Shown here: one piece after another, positions 8,771-15,442 of the stretch
Numbering within the stretch: the first letter of the stretch is position 1
Layout: each line of letters begins with the position of its first letter
NCBI RefSeq assembly: GCF_027922365.1
Contig: NZ_BSFN01000030.1
Coordinates: 1-37,188 of the forward strand
Length of the DNA: 37,188 nt
Direction of reading: 5' to 3'
From: Pseudomonas turukhanskensis
GTDB lineage: Bacteria > Pseudomonadota > Gammaproteobacteria > Pseudomonadales > Pseudomonadaceae
Made by a program: the position numbers and the translations under genes
Notes under the pieces: model-generated
The model's database searches: none
Told to the model about the DNA's origin: nothing
Seen by the model: only the letters and a program-made list of their open reading frames with translations

Positions 8771-10120
8771 TTAGCGCTTACGGCGCGGTGGCGCCAGCAG
8801 CTCCGACCGTCCGATCGTCACACCCGACTTCTCTGCGGGCTCGGGGTCGGAGAACCCTGCCGCCGCGATGGCAACATCCAGCCCCCTGAATTGCACCGCC
8901 CGTTTGGGATCGCGCAATGACGACATGCCTTGGTTCCACGCATGCACCATCTGCTTGGCAACGGTGTGCCAGCGCGGCTCGTTCTTGGCCGCCTCGATCA
9001 CCTCCTCACCCACGATCACGGCCGATTCGCACAGGCGCTCGATCATCTCGGCATAGCGCCGTGGTGCGATGCCCAACCGCGCATTGAAGAATCGCTCCAG
9101 CGTCTTCCCCGCGGCCCATGTCTGGCGGCCGTCGATGGGCAGACCCGGAGGGTTGTTCGCGTAACGCGGGTAAGCCTGTGTCGTCACGATATCGTAGACA
9201 GGTGTGTAGCCCACGTCAGTCAGCGAGGTGTAGTACAACGCGATGTTCTTTGCATGACAGTCAGCGTTGCGCACCACGTAGTTGATCAGAAGGTGCCAGC
9301 CGAGCTGCTCCAATTGCGTGCGTACCTGCGCTGCCGGCAGATAGGCGCGCGTGGCATTGAGGATCTTCTCGGTGGTTGTCGCGTACTTCTCGTGCGGCGG
9401 CAAACCCAACAGGCCGCAAGCGTCTTCGAGCCCGTGGGTGGGAACGCCGCGCTCATCGACGTCGAAGCGCTCGACCACCAGCACACGACCGTCGTCGGAC
9501 ATGCGCGTCTTGGCAACCGGCACGACATTGAGCCGCTCCAGCACACGCATGCTGTAGAACTCGTTGAAACCGAGATAAGGCGTACTGTCGTCCGAGCCCT
9601 TGATAATGTGATGGCTGGTGCGCAGCGTGGGTTTACCCAGCGGATCGGTCACGCCAGACAGAGCGTCTTGTGGCGCGATGAATTTGGGCACCACGCCCGA
9701 GATCGACGCGCGCGCGTAGCGGCGCACCAGCGCGGCGAAGTGCTCGGTGGTGTTATCGGCTGTCAGCAGACGCTCGACCTGCAGCGGTTCCATATCGGCA
9801 CCCGGCGTGCCGCCTTCGGGCGTGAGCGTGACCCGGCCAATACCCATGCCCCCGACCACGGCCAGCAACGACAAATCGGTGCCATCGAGCAGCGGACCGA
9901 ACTCCTCTCGAATGATGCCGAGCAGGTAGCCTTCGGGCAGGTTCTGGCGGAAGAAGGGATGCAGGTCGCGCGGCCAGCGCCAGGGCTCCTCGCGCACCGG
10001 CATGGTCAGGCTGACGAAATCAGCTGGATCGGTGCCGGGAAGGTACTTCAGGACGTACTCGTCACGCTCACGATAGAGCTGGGCCGTCGTCTTGCCGCCG
10101 ACCTGCACGTCAAGCCTCAT
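8771..10120 (-). CDS. hipA: HipA-family serine/threonine kinase toxin
   Basis: A 449-residue protein of the usual HipA length. Visible motifs are the HipA-type glycine loop ISGVVPKF (about 140-147), the conserved lysine region HHIIK (Lys174), VERFD (217-221), the catalytic loop NADCHAKN (285-292) and PVYDI (307-311). HipA kinases phosphorylate glutamyl-tRNA synthetase or related targets and slow growth; the substrate of this one is not known. It overlaps hipB by four bases, as usual for a coupled antitoxin-toxin operon, and lies antiparallel inside the transfer operon. Confidence 0.92.
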   Translation of the reverse strand: MRLDVQVGGKTTAQLYRERDEYVLKYLPGTDPADFVSLTMPVREEPWRWPRDLHPFFRQNLPEGYLLGIIREEFGPLLDGTDLSLLAVVGGMGIGRVTLTPEGGTPGADMEPLQVERLLTADNTTEHFAALVRRYARASISGVVPKFIAPQDALSGVTDPLGKPTLRTSHHIIKGSDDSTPYLGFNEFYSMRVLERLNVVPVAKTRMSDDGRVLVVERFDVDERGVPTHGLEDACGLLGLPPHEKYATTTEKILNATRAYLPAAQVRTQLEQLGWHLLINYVVRNADCHAKNIALYYTSLTDVGYTPVYDIVTTQAYPRYANNPPGLPIDGRQTWAAGKTLERFFNARLGIAPRRYAEMIERLCESAVIVGEEVIEAAKNEPRWHTVAKQMVHAWNQGMSSLRDPKRAVQFRGLDVAIAAAGFSDPEPAEKSGVTIGRSELLAPPRRKR

Positions 10121-10380
10121 GAGGCATCACCTCGGCGTTGTTCGGCCAGGATGTCCTCTACCGTGCGCACATGGCCGGGCCTCACGAGTTTCAGGTCGTA
10201 GCCAGCCGCTTCGAGCAAGCGAACCAGGATCGATACGCTCATGTCACCCTTGGCCAGGGTCTCCATACGGGCTACCGTAGAACGTGCAACGCCGGCCCGC
10301 TGAGCGAGTTCTTCCTGGCTCAGGTCGGCCTCCCGGCGAGCAGTTTTGAGCATCTCGGAGACGTCAGAAAGCGTTGTCAC
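10117..10380 (-). CDS. hipB: HipB-like Xre antitoxin and autorepressor
   Basis: An 87-residue helix-turn-helix protein; SQEELAQRAGVARSTVARMETL (split near residues 21-42) is a classic Cro/C1-type motif. It starts with GTG at 10378-10380. The protein should neutralise the HipA encoded just downstream and repress the shared promoter through the repeats directly upstream (10381-10437). The C-terminal tail (VRTVEDILAEQRRGDAS) is likely the flexible toxin-contacting end, by analogy with other HipB proteins. Confidence 0.9.
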   Translation of the reverse strand: MTTLSDVSEMLKTARREADLSQEELAQRAGVARSTVARMETLAKGDMSVSILVRLLEAAGYDLKLVRPGHVRTVEDILAEQRRGDAS

Positions 10381-10437
10381 TGTAGCCCCCAGGCATCAAA
10401 ATTATTCTATAAAGGCAATAATGTAGCCCAAAAGGCA
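10381..10437 (-). promoter_or_regulatory. hipBA promoter and candidate HipB operators
   Basis: AGGCA occurs three times on the plus strand, at 10391-10395, 10413-10417 and 10433-10437, spaced 22 and 20 bases, close to two helical turns. The outer two follow TGTAGCCC. On the minus strand a TTGGGC -35-like box and a TAGAAT -10-like box are 16 bases apart, overlapping the middle repeat. This is the AT-rich pocket just upstream of hipB and fits an autoregulated promoter. The remaining 230 bases up to 10667 show no gene. Confidence 0.5.
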
Positions 10438-10667
10438 CAAAAACAAAAATTACTCACATACCCTAATCCGCATTGAGTGCCAACCTACCCCGGCCGTTCA
10501 CCCTGTCCCGGCATGATCCGTTCGTGGCCCGTCGTGATCGAGCACAGCCACCGACGCCGCGCCTGCGTAGCCAACAAGCCGATCATGACCAATCCCGCAT
10601 TCATTGCGGCGTCATCCTCAATAGATGAAGAACATTTCGCCATTCCTCGCACATCGTGGATTGGCAA

Positions 10668-11042
10668 ATGTCGAAACGACTTCTCCCTCCAGCCGACAGG
10701 CATCCCGCACCCGGTCTGATCCTGACACTGCTGCTCGGCCTGCATGTTTCCGGCCACGCCTGCGCCGACGATGCCACGCCCGAGCACGCCCGACTCGCCG
10801 CCGCACTGCGTCAGCTCGACAGCATCGAACGGCTCGTCGCGCAGCAAGCCGCGCAACCGCACGACGAACGTGCCCGCTACCACTTCGACTATGCCCGCCT
10901 GAGCGCCGACCTCGAAGGCATGCGCGCCGGCATCCGCGACTACCTGAGCCCATCGCGTGCCCAACCGCGCGACCCCGCCGTGCTGCTCGGCGACTACCGC
11001 CAGAGCGTAACCCCGCCTCCCGAACCGGAAGCTGCGCCATGA
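10668..11042 (+). CDS. RAQPRD-family ICE protein
   Basis: A 124-residue exported protein with a signal peptide ending near GHACA. It contains the family signature SRAQPRDP near the C-terminus and the helical ARLAAALRQLDSIERLV region, matching the RAQPRD family (TIGR01690). The role is unknown; family members are small periplasmic proteins of MPF-G systems. The ATG at 10668 is preferred over a GTG at 10656 because the signal peptide then begins MSKRLL. It opens the second transfer block, and its stop overlaps the next ATG. Confidence 0.87.
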   Translation: MSKRLLPPADRHPAPGLILTLLLGLHVSGHACADDATPEHARLAAALRQLDSIERLVAQQAAQPHDERARYHFDYARLSADLEGMRAGIRDYLSPSRAQPRDPAVLLGDYRQSVTPPPEPEAAP

Positions 11043-11272
11043 ACGCCGCGCAGACCGCCGCTTTCCAGGCCAACAGCGGCATCACCCCGTCCGATGTGTC
11101 GATCGTGCTGACCGGTGCGGTGTTCGCCGTACTGCTCGTGTGGGGCGTCTGGGCGATGCGCTCGGCCTACGTCGGCTGGGCAGATCAACAGCTTTCCCAA
11201 CCTCAGTTCCTGGTCGTCGTGGTGCGCTTTGTCGCGCTGTACCTGGCGCTGACCTTCTTCCTGCTCTCGTAA
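11039..11272 (+). CDS. TIGR03758-family small membrane protein
   Basis: A 77-residue protein with two hydrophobic segments (about 22-42 and 56-76) around a short polar loop ending in LSQPQF. The size and motif match the TIGR03758 (DUF3262) family of ICE transfer regions. Its position before the pilin-like TIGR03745 gene is standard. It probably sits in the inner membrane as part of the channel or pilus assembly; the exact role is not known. Confidence 0.86.
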   Translation: MNAAQTAAFQANSGITPSDVSIVLTGAVFAVLLVWGVWAMRSAYVGWADQQLSQPQFLVVVVRFVALYLALTFFLLS

Positions 11273-11284
11273 GAGGTCGCCATC

Positions 11285-11647
11285 ATGCCGCCGCTCTACC
11301 CTGTCTTGCGCCCCCACCGCTTCGCCCACTTGGTCACGCTGTCGATGCTCGGCGTGCTGGCACCACTCGCCCACGCCGCCCTGCCCACCCTGGAAAGCCC
11401 ATCGCGCGGCACTGGTACGGGCATCATGCAGACGTTGCAGAACTACGGCTACGACATCGTGATGCTCATTGCGCTACTGGTGGTCGCCTCGATGTTCGTC
11501 GGCGTGTGCTACCACGCCTACACCCGTTATGCCGAAATCCACATCGGTCGCTCGACCTGGGGCCAGTTCGGCCTGACCGTGGCCGTTGGCGCAGTCCTGC
11601 TGGTGGTCGGCATCTGGCTGCTGACCGAAGCCATCGGCGTTCTCTGA
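11285..11647 (+). CDS. TIGR03745-family membrane protein, pilin-like
   Basis: A 120-residue protein with a cleavable signal (AHAA near residue 32) and two further hydrophobic segments (about 58-78 and 97-117) separated by a basic loop (CYHAYTRYAEIHIGRS). That layout is the one seen in VirB2/TraA-type pilins. The family is TIGR03745, and the following gene is VirB3/TraL-like, the same order as in other conjugation systems, which supports a pilin role; this remains inference. Confidence 0.84.
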   Translation: MPPLYPVLRPHRFAHLVTLSMLGVLAPLAHAALPTLESPSRGTGTGIMQTLQNYGYDIVMLIALLVVASMFVGVCYHAYTRYAEIHIGRSTWGQFGLTVAVGAVLLVVGIWLLTEAIGVL

Positions 11648-11662
11648 ACCGAGGATGCCGGC

Positions 11663-12058
11663 ATGACTGAAGACATCCGCCCGGACGGGACGGTAGCGTT
11701 CCTGCCCCACCGTCTCAACCGTCACCCCGTGGTGGTTCGCGGCCTGACGGCGAATGAACTGTGGGTCTGCGCCGGGTCGTCGAGCGTGATCGGCCTCCTG
11801 AGCGGTATTGCGCTGGCCGTCCTGTTTGCGACTATCGCCATCGTCCCCACGACCATCCTGCTGACGGTCACCGCCGGCATTTTCATCGGTGGCGGTACGC
11901 TGCGCCGGCTCAAGCGTGGCCGCCCGGAAACCTGGCTGTACCGGCAGTTGCAGTGGTGGCTCGCCGTTCACCTGCCGCTTCTCGCCGCGTTCAGCGGGGG
12001 CCACAAACTGGTGACCCGCTCTGGCTACTGGAGCACGCGCAGGAGCAAGGCGCGGTGA
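11663..12058 (+). CDS. TIGR03750-family conjugal transfer protein (VirB3/TraL-like)
   Basis: A 131-residue inner-membrane protein with two adjacent hydrophobic segments (about 35-55 and 58-77) followed by a basic cytosolic-type region (RRLKRGRPETWLYRQLQ). The length and RGRPETWLYR motif fit TIGR03750 (DUF3487). VirB3/TraL proteins help assemble the pilus with the VirB4 ATPase. The stop overlaps the next gene's GTG (GTGA). Confidence 0.85.
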   Translation: MTEDIRPDGTVAFLPHRLNRHPVVVRGLTANELWVCAGSSSVIGLLSGIALAVLFATIAIVPTTILLTVTAGIFIGGGTLRRLKRGRPETWLYRQLQWWLAVHLPLLAAFSGGHKLVTRSGYWSTRRSKAR

Positions 12059-12735
12059 GCCGGTTCAAGAACGAGGTGCTGCGGCTCGACGCCCACATCA
12101 AGACCCTGCGCATCGGGGCCAGCGTGCTGGTGGTACTGGCGCTGGTCATGGGCGTCGGCTGGTGGAGCGCACCGCGCGACCTGACCATCCATGTACCGCC
12201 GGACCTGCGCTCCGGCAGTACGCGCAAGTGGTGGGAAGTGCCGCCCGAGTCCGTCTACGCCTTCACCTTCTATGTGTTCCAGCAGCTCAACCGCTGGCCC
12301 AGCAACGGCGAGGAGGACTACGCGCGCAACCTGCACGCGCTCTCGCCGTACTTCACCCCGGCCTGCCGTGCCTTTCTGCAGGCCGACTACGACTACCGCC
12401 GCAACACCGGCGAACTGCGTCAGAGGGTGCGCGGCATCTACGAGATTCCGGGGCGCGGCTACGGCGACAACCCCAGCGCACGGGTGCGGGTCCTGTCCGA
12501 GCGGGACTGGGTGGTGACGCTCGATATCAGCGCGGACGAGTACCACGGTGCGGAACAGGTCAAGCGGGCGCTGGTGCGCTACCCGATCAAAGTCGTGAGG
12601 GTGGATGTCGATCCGGCACGCAACCCGTTCGGTCTCGCGCTCGACTGCTACGAGGCAGCCCCACAGCGCATCGCCACTCCCGCACCGGAGCAACCCGCCC
12701 GCGGCGGCCTGGGGCAGCAAGGAGAAACGCCATGA
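12055..12735 (+). CDS. PFL_4703-family ICE protein (VirB8/TraE-like)
   Basis: A 226-residue bitopic protein: a short cytosolic tail, one membrane span (about residues 20-40) and a periplasmic domain. The motif FTFYVFQQLNRWPSNGEEDY and the later DYRRNTGELRQRVRG are characteristic of the DUF2895/TIGR03746 family, the counterpart of VirB8/TraE. It would nucleate the inner-membrane part of the channel. The start is GTG at 12055, overlapping the previous stop; a longer frame upstream would run antiphase into the preceding gene. Its TGA overlaps the next ATG. Confidence 0.86.
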   Translation: MSRFKNEVLRLDAHIKTLRIGASVLVVLALVMGVGWWSAPRDLTIHVPPDLRSGSTRKWWEVPPESVYAFTFYVFQQLNRWPSNGEEDYARNLHALSPYFTPACRAFLQADYDYRRNTGELRQRVRGIYEIPGRGYGDNPSARVRVLSERDWVVTLDISADEYHGAEQVKRALVRYPIKVVRVDVDPARNPFGLALDCYEAAPQRIATPAPEQPARGGLGQQGETP

Positions 12736-13613
12736 AATATCGAGCTCTCACCTGGCTTAGCGCGCTGGCCATGCTGGCGACGCCCATCGCCCAAGCGGTG
12801 GAGATCCTGCGCTGGGAACGCCTGCCGCTTGCCGTACCGCTCGTGGTTGGCCAGGAACGCATCCTGTTCGTCGATCGCAACATCCGCGTGGGCGTACCTG
12901 CATCGGTCGACAACCGCCTGCGCGTACAGAGCGCCGCCGGTGCCCTCTACCTGCTGGCGAGCGAACCAATCGAGCCGGTACGGCTGCAGCTGCAGGACGC
13001 CGATACCGGCACCGTGCTCCTGATCGACATCGCTGCCGAACCCGCCCAGGACGGCCAGCCGTCCCTGGAGCCGGTGCGCATCATCGAGGCCGCGTCGCCC
13101 GCTGCGCGCACCGAGACAGGCGACGACAGTACAGCGACGCCTCCGCCCGTGCGCGAGACACCGCAGCCCGTCGTCCTGACCCGCTACGCGGCGCAGAACC
13201 TCTACGCACCGCTGCGCACCGTCGAACCCGTGCCGGGCGTCACGCGCGCCACTCTGCGCCGTGACCTGCCGCTGGACAGCCTGCTGCCGACGCTGCCGGT
13301 GCAGGCCCAAGCGCTCGCGGCATGGCGTCTGGACAGCCTGTGGGTCAGCGCCGTGCGCCTGCGCAACAGCGCCGCACACTGGCTCGACCTGGATCCGCGC
13401 GCGCTGCAAGGCCACTTCCTCACCGCGACCTTCCAGCATCCGACGCTGGGGCCGAGCGGCACGCCGGACGACACCACCGTCGTCTACCTCATCACCCGTG
13501 GGCACGGCCTGCCACAGGCCCTGCTGCCAGCCATTGCACCGGTCGATGCGTCGATCAACCTGCCGGTGCCGCAAGCACCCGGCTTCGACGATGGAGGCCG
13601 CGATGCACAGTAA
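12732..13613 (+). CDS. TIGR03749-family ICE protein (VirB9/TraK-like)
   Basis: A 293-residue periplasmic protein with a signal peptide (about 1-21, ending AQAVE). The N-terminal part begins LRWERLPLAVPLVVGQERILF and is rich in beta strands; an Ala/Thr/Pro linker near residues 118-145 leads to a second domain. This is the TIGR03749 layout and corresponds to the TraK/VirB9 outer-ring component. It overlaps the start of the VirB10-like gene by 11 bases. Confidence 0.84.
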   Translation: MKYRALTWLSALAMLATPIAQAVEILRWERLPLAVPLVVGQERILFVDRNIRVGVPASVDNRLRVQSAAGALYLLASEPIEPVRLQLQDADTGTVLLIDIAAEPAQDGQPSLEPVRIIEAASPAARTETGDDSTATPPPVRETPQPVVLTRYAAQNLYAPLRTVEPVPGVTRATLRRDLPLDSLLPTLPVQAQALAAWRLDSLWVSAVRLRNSAAHWLDLDPRALQGHFLTATFQHPTLGPSGTPDDTTVVYLITRGHGLPQALLPAIAPVDASINLPVPQAPGFDDGGRDAQ

Positions 13614-15027
13614 CGGCCTGCTCAAGTGGTTGATGATCCCCCTGGCGCTCTTGTTGGTGTTCGTCGGCGTCAGGCTGTTCTCCGGCAGCAGCGACGCACC
13701 CATGACGCCGGAAGAGGCTGTCCGGCTGACACCCGATGAAGCGAAAGCGCTCGGCATCGAGGGCGACACCCCGCGCGACACCGTGGCGACCTTAGTCGCC
13801 CAGGTCCGCCAACTGCGCACCGAGTTGCAGACCGCACTGAGCGACAACAAGACCCAGCGCGAGGAAAACCAGCGCCTGCGGCAACGCGAAGGTGCCATCG
13901 ACCGGCGCATCCAGAGCGCGCTCGAAAGCGAACGCAACCAATTGCACCAGGACCGCGAACAGGTCACCAGCGAGAGGCAGCAAACCCAGGGCCTGCTGCA
14001 GGAGCTGCAACAGCGGCTCGATGGCATCGGCAAGGATAACCCCGCCGATCTACCGGTCGGCCTGGGCCTTGAGCCGGGCGACGGCCTGGCTGGCGATACC
14101 CTGCGCTGGATCGAACCGGACGACCGACGCGACGACGGCCAGCAGCGCACCTCCGGCAATGCCGGTAGCTTCAGCTTCCCAACCCGCTTCGCACCAGCGC
14201 AGAAGACCCTCGAAACCACAGCCGCCTCTGCCGTCGACGCCGGCCGCCGCGCGGCTGCAGTGCCGGAGACGACGGCCGTCTACACCGTGCCGAGCAACGC
14301 CACGCTGATGGGCTCTATCGCCATGACCGCGCTGATCGGCCGCGTGCCGATCGATGGCACCGTCAACGATCCCTACCCCTTCAAAGTCTTGATCGGACGA
14401 GACAACCTCACCGCGAACGGCATCGACATTCCCGACGTGGCCGGTGCCGTGGTCAGCGGCACCGCCTCAGGCGACTGGACCCTCTCCTGCGTACGCGGGC
14501 AGATCCGCAGCGTCACCTTCGTCTTCGAGGACGGCACCATCCGCACCATTCCAGAAGACGGTCAACGCGGCGCAAACCGCCAACAGAACAACAGCGGCAA
14601 CAACACACAGGACGGCCTGGGCTGGATCAGCGACCCCTATGGCATCCCCTGCGTCAGCGGCCAACGGCGCAGCAACGCCCAGCAGTACCTCGGCACGCAG
14701 GCGCTGATCACCGCCGCCGGTGCCGGCGTCGCCTCGTTGATCGACTCAGACAGCGGCCAGGTCTCCTACATGAGCAGCGACGGCTCGGTCGGCACAGTCG
14801 GCATCGGCGCGAACGAAGCCATGGGTCGCATCCTCGCCGGCGGCGTGCAGGACATGTCCACCTGGGTCAACAAGCTCTACGGCCAGGCGTTCGCGGCGGT
14901 CTACGTCAAGCCCGGGGCAAAAGTGGCCGTGCATCTGGAAGAACCCCTGACCATCGACTACGACCCAAAAGGTCGCCGGGTCGATCACCGCCTTGGAGGA
15001 CTGCCCCATGCGCAAGATATGGACTGA
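13603..15027 (+). CDS. TIGR03752-family ICE protein (VirB10/TraB-like)
   Basis: A 474-residue protein with one N-terminal membrane span (about 6-24), a long coiled coil (about 63-142, rich in Gln, Arg and Glu) and a C-terminal beta-rich domain. Segments such as VPIDGTVNDPYPFKVLIGRDNL and YVKPGAKVAVHLEEPL are typical of TraB/VirB10 proteins of this subfamily, which connect both membranes and sense ATPase activity. The ATG at 13603 is used; an in-frame ATG at 13591 would add four residues. The gene overlaps the next one by 20 bases. Confidence 0.87.
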   Translation: MHSNGLLKWLMIPLALLLVFVGVRLFSGSSDAPMTPEEAVRLTPDEAKALGIEGDTPRDTVATLVAQVRQLRTELQTALSDNKTQREENQRLRQREGAIDRRIQSALESERNQLHQDREQVTSERQQTQGLLQELQQRLDGIGKDNPADLPVGLGLEPGDGLAGDTLRWIEPDDRRDDGQQRTSGNAGSFSFPTRFAPAQKTLETTAASAVDAGRRAAAVPETTAVYTVPSNATLMGSIAMTALIGRVPIDGTVNDPYPFKVLIGRDNLTANGIDIPDVAGAVVSGTASGDWTLSCVRGQIRSVTFVFEDGTIRTIPEDGQRGANRQQNNSGNNTQDGLGWISDPYGIPCVSGQRRSNAQQYLGTQALITAAGAGVASLIDSDSGQVSYMSSDGSVGTVGIGANEAMGRILAGGVQDMSTWVNKLYGQAFAAVYVKPGAKVAVHLEEPLTIDYDPKGRRVDHRLGGLPHAQDMD

Positions 15028-15442
15028 CGGCCTGGCGTTGCTGGGCATCGCGCTCGTGCTGGGTGGTTGCGCCACCAGTAAGGAGGACCTGTTGCCGCAC
15101 GACCACAGGACCATGCTCGACATCTGGAACGTCGAAACCAGTGGCAGCGCGGGCGGCGGTCCGGCGGCCCGGCAGTTGCTCGACGCACGCCAGGCCTTGC
15201 GCCGGCCGCTGACCGAGGCCGACGTGCAGGCCGCGCCGAGCGTGCAGGCGCGCTACACCCGCACGGCGGCCAACGAAATCCACCGGCAGTTTCACCGGTT
15301 GCCTAACCCCGATCTGCTGATGTATGTGTTCCCGCACCTGGCCGGCAGCGACCCAGTGCCGGTGCCCGGCTACACCACCCTGTTTCCCCTGTACCAGCGG
15401 GTGCAGTACGCCCTGCCTGGCGAACGGCTGGAGGACTACTGA
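15008..15442 (+). CDS. TIGR03751-family conjugal transfer lipoprotein (VirB7/TraV-like)
   Basis: A 144-residue lipoprotein with the lipobox VLGG-C at Cys21, followed by a soluble domain containing YTRTAANEIHRQFHRLPNP, the signature of TIGR03751. A small outer-membrane lipoprotein next to VirB10- and VirB4-like genes is expected to stabilise the outer-membrane core complex. It shares 20 bases with the upstream gene and one base with the downstream ATPase (TGATG), indicating coupled translation. Confidence 0.87.
   Translation: MRKIWTDGLALLGIALVLGGCATSKEDLLPHDHRTMLDIWNVETSGSAGGGPAARQLLDARQALRRPLTEADVQAAPSVQARYTRTAANEIHRQFHRLPNPDLLMYVFPHLAGSDPVPVPGYTTLFPLYQRVQYALPGERLEDY

Noticed and set aside
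8930..10201. Plus-strand frame of 423 codons opposite hipA
   Set aside because: His/Arg/Gln-rich antisense shadow of hipA, which has a full set of kinase motifs.
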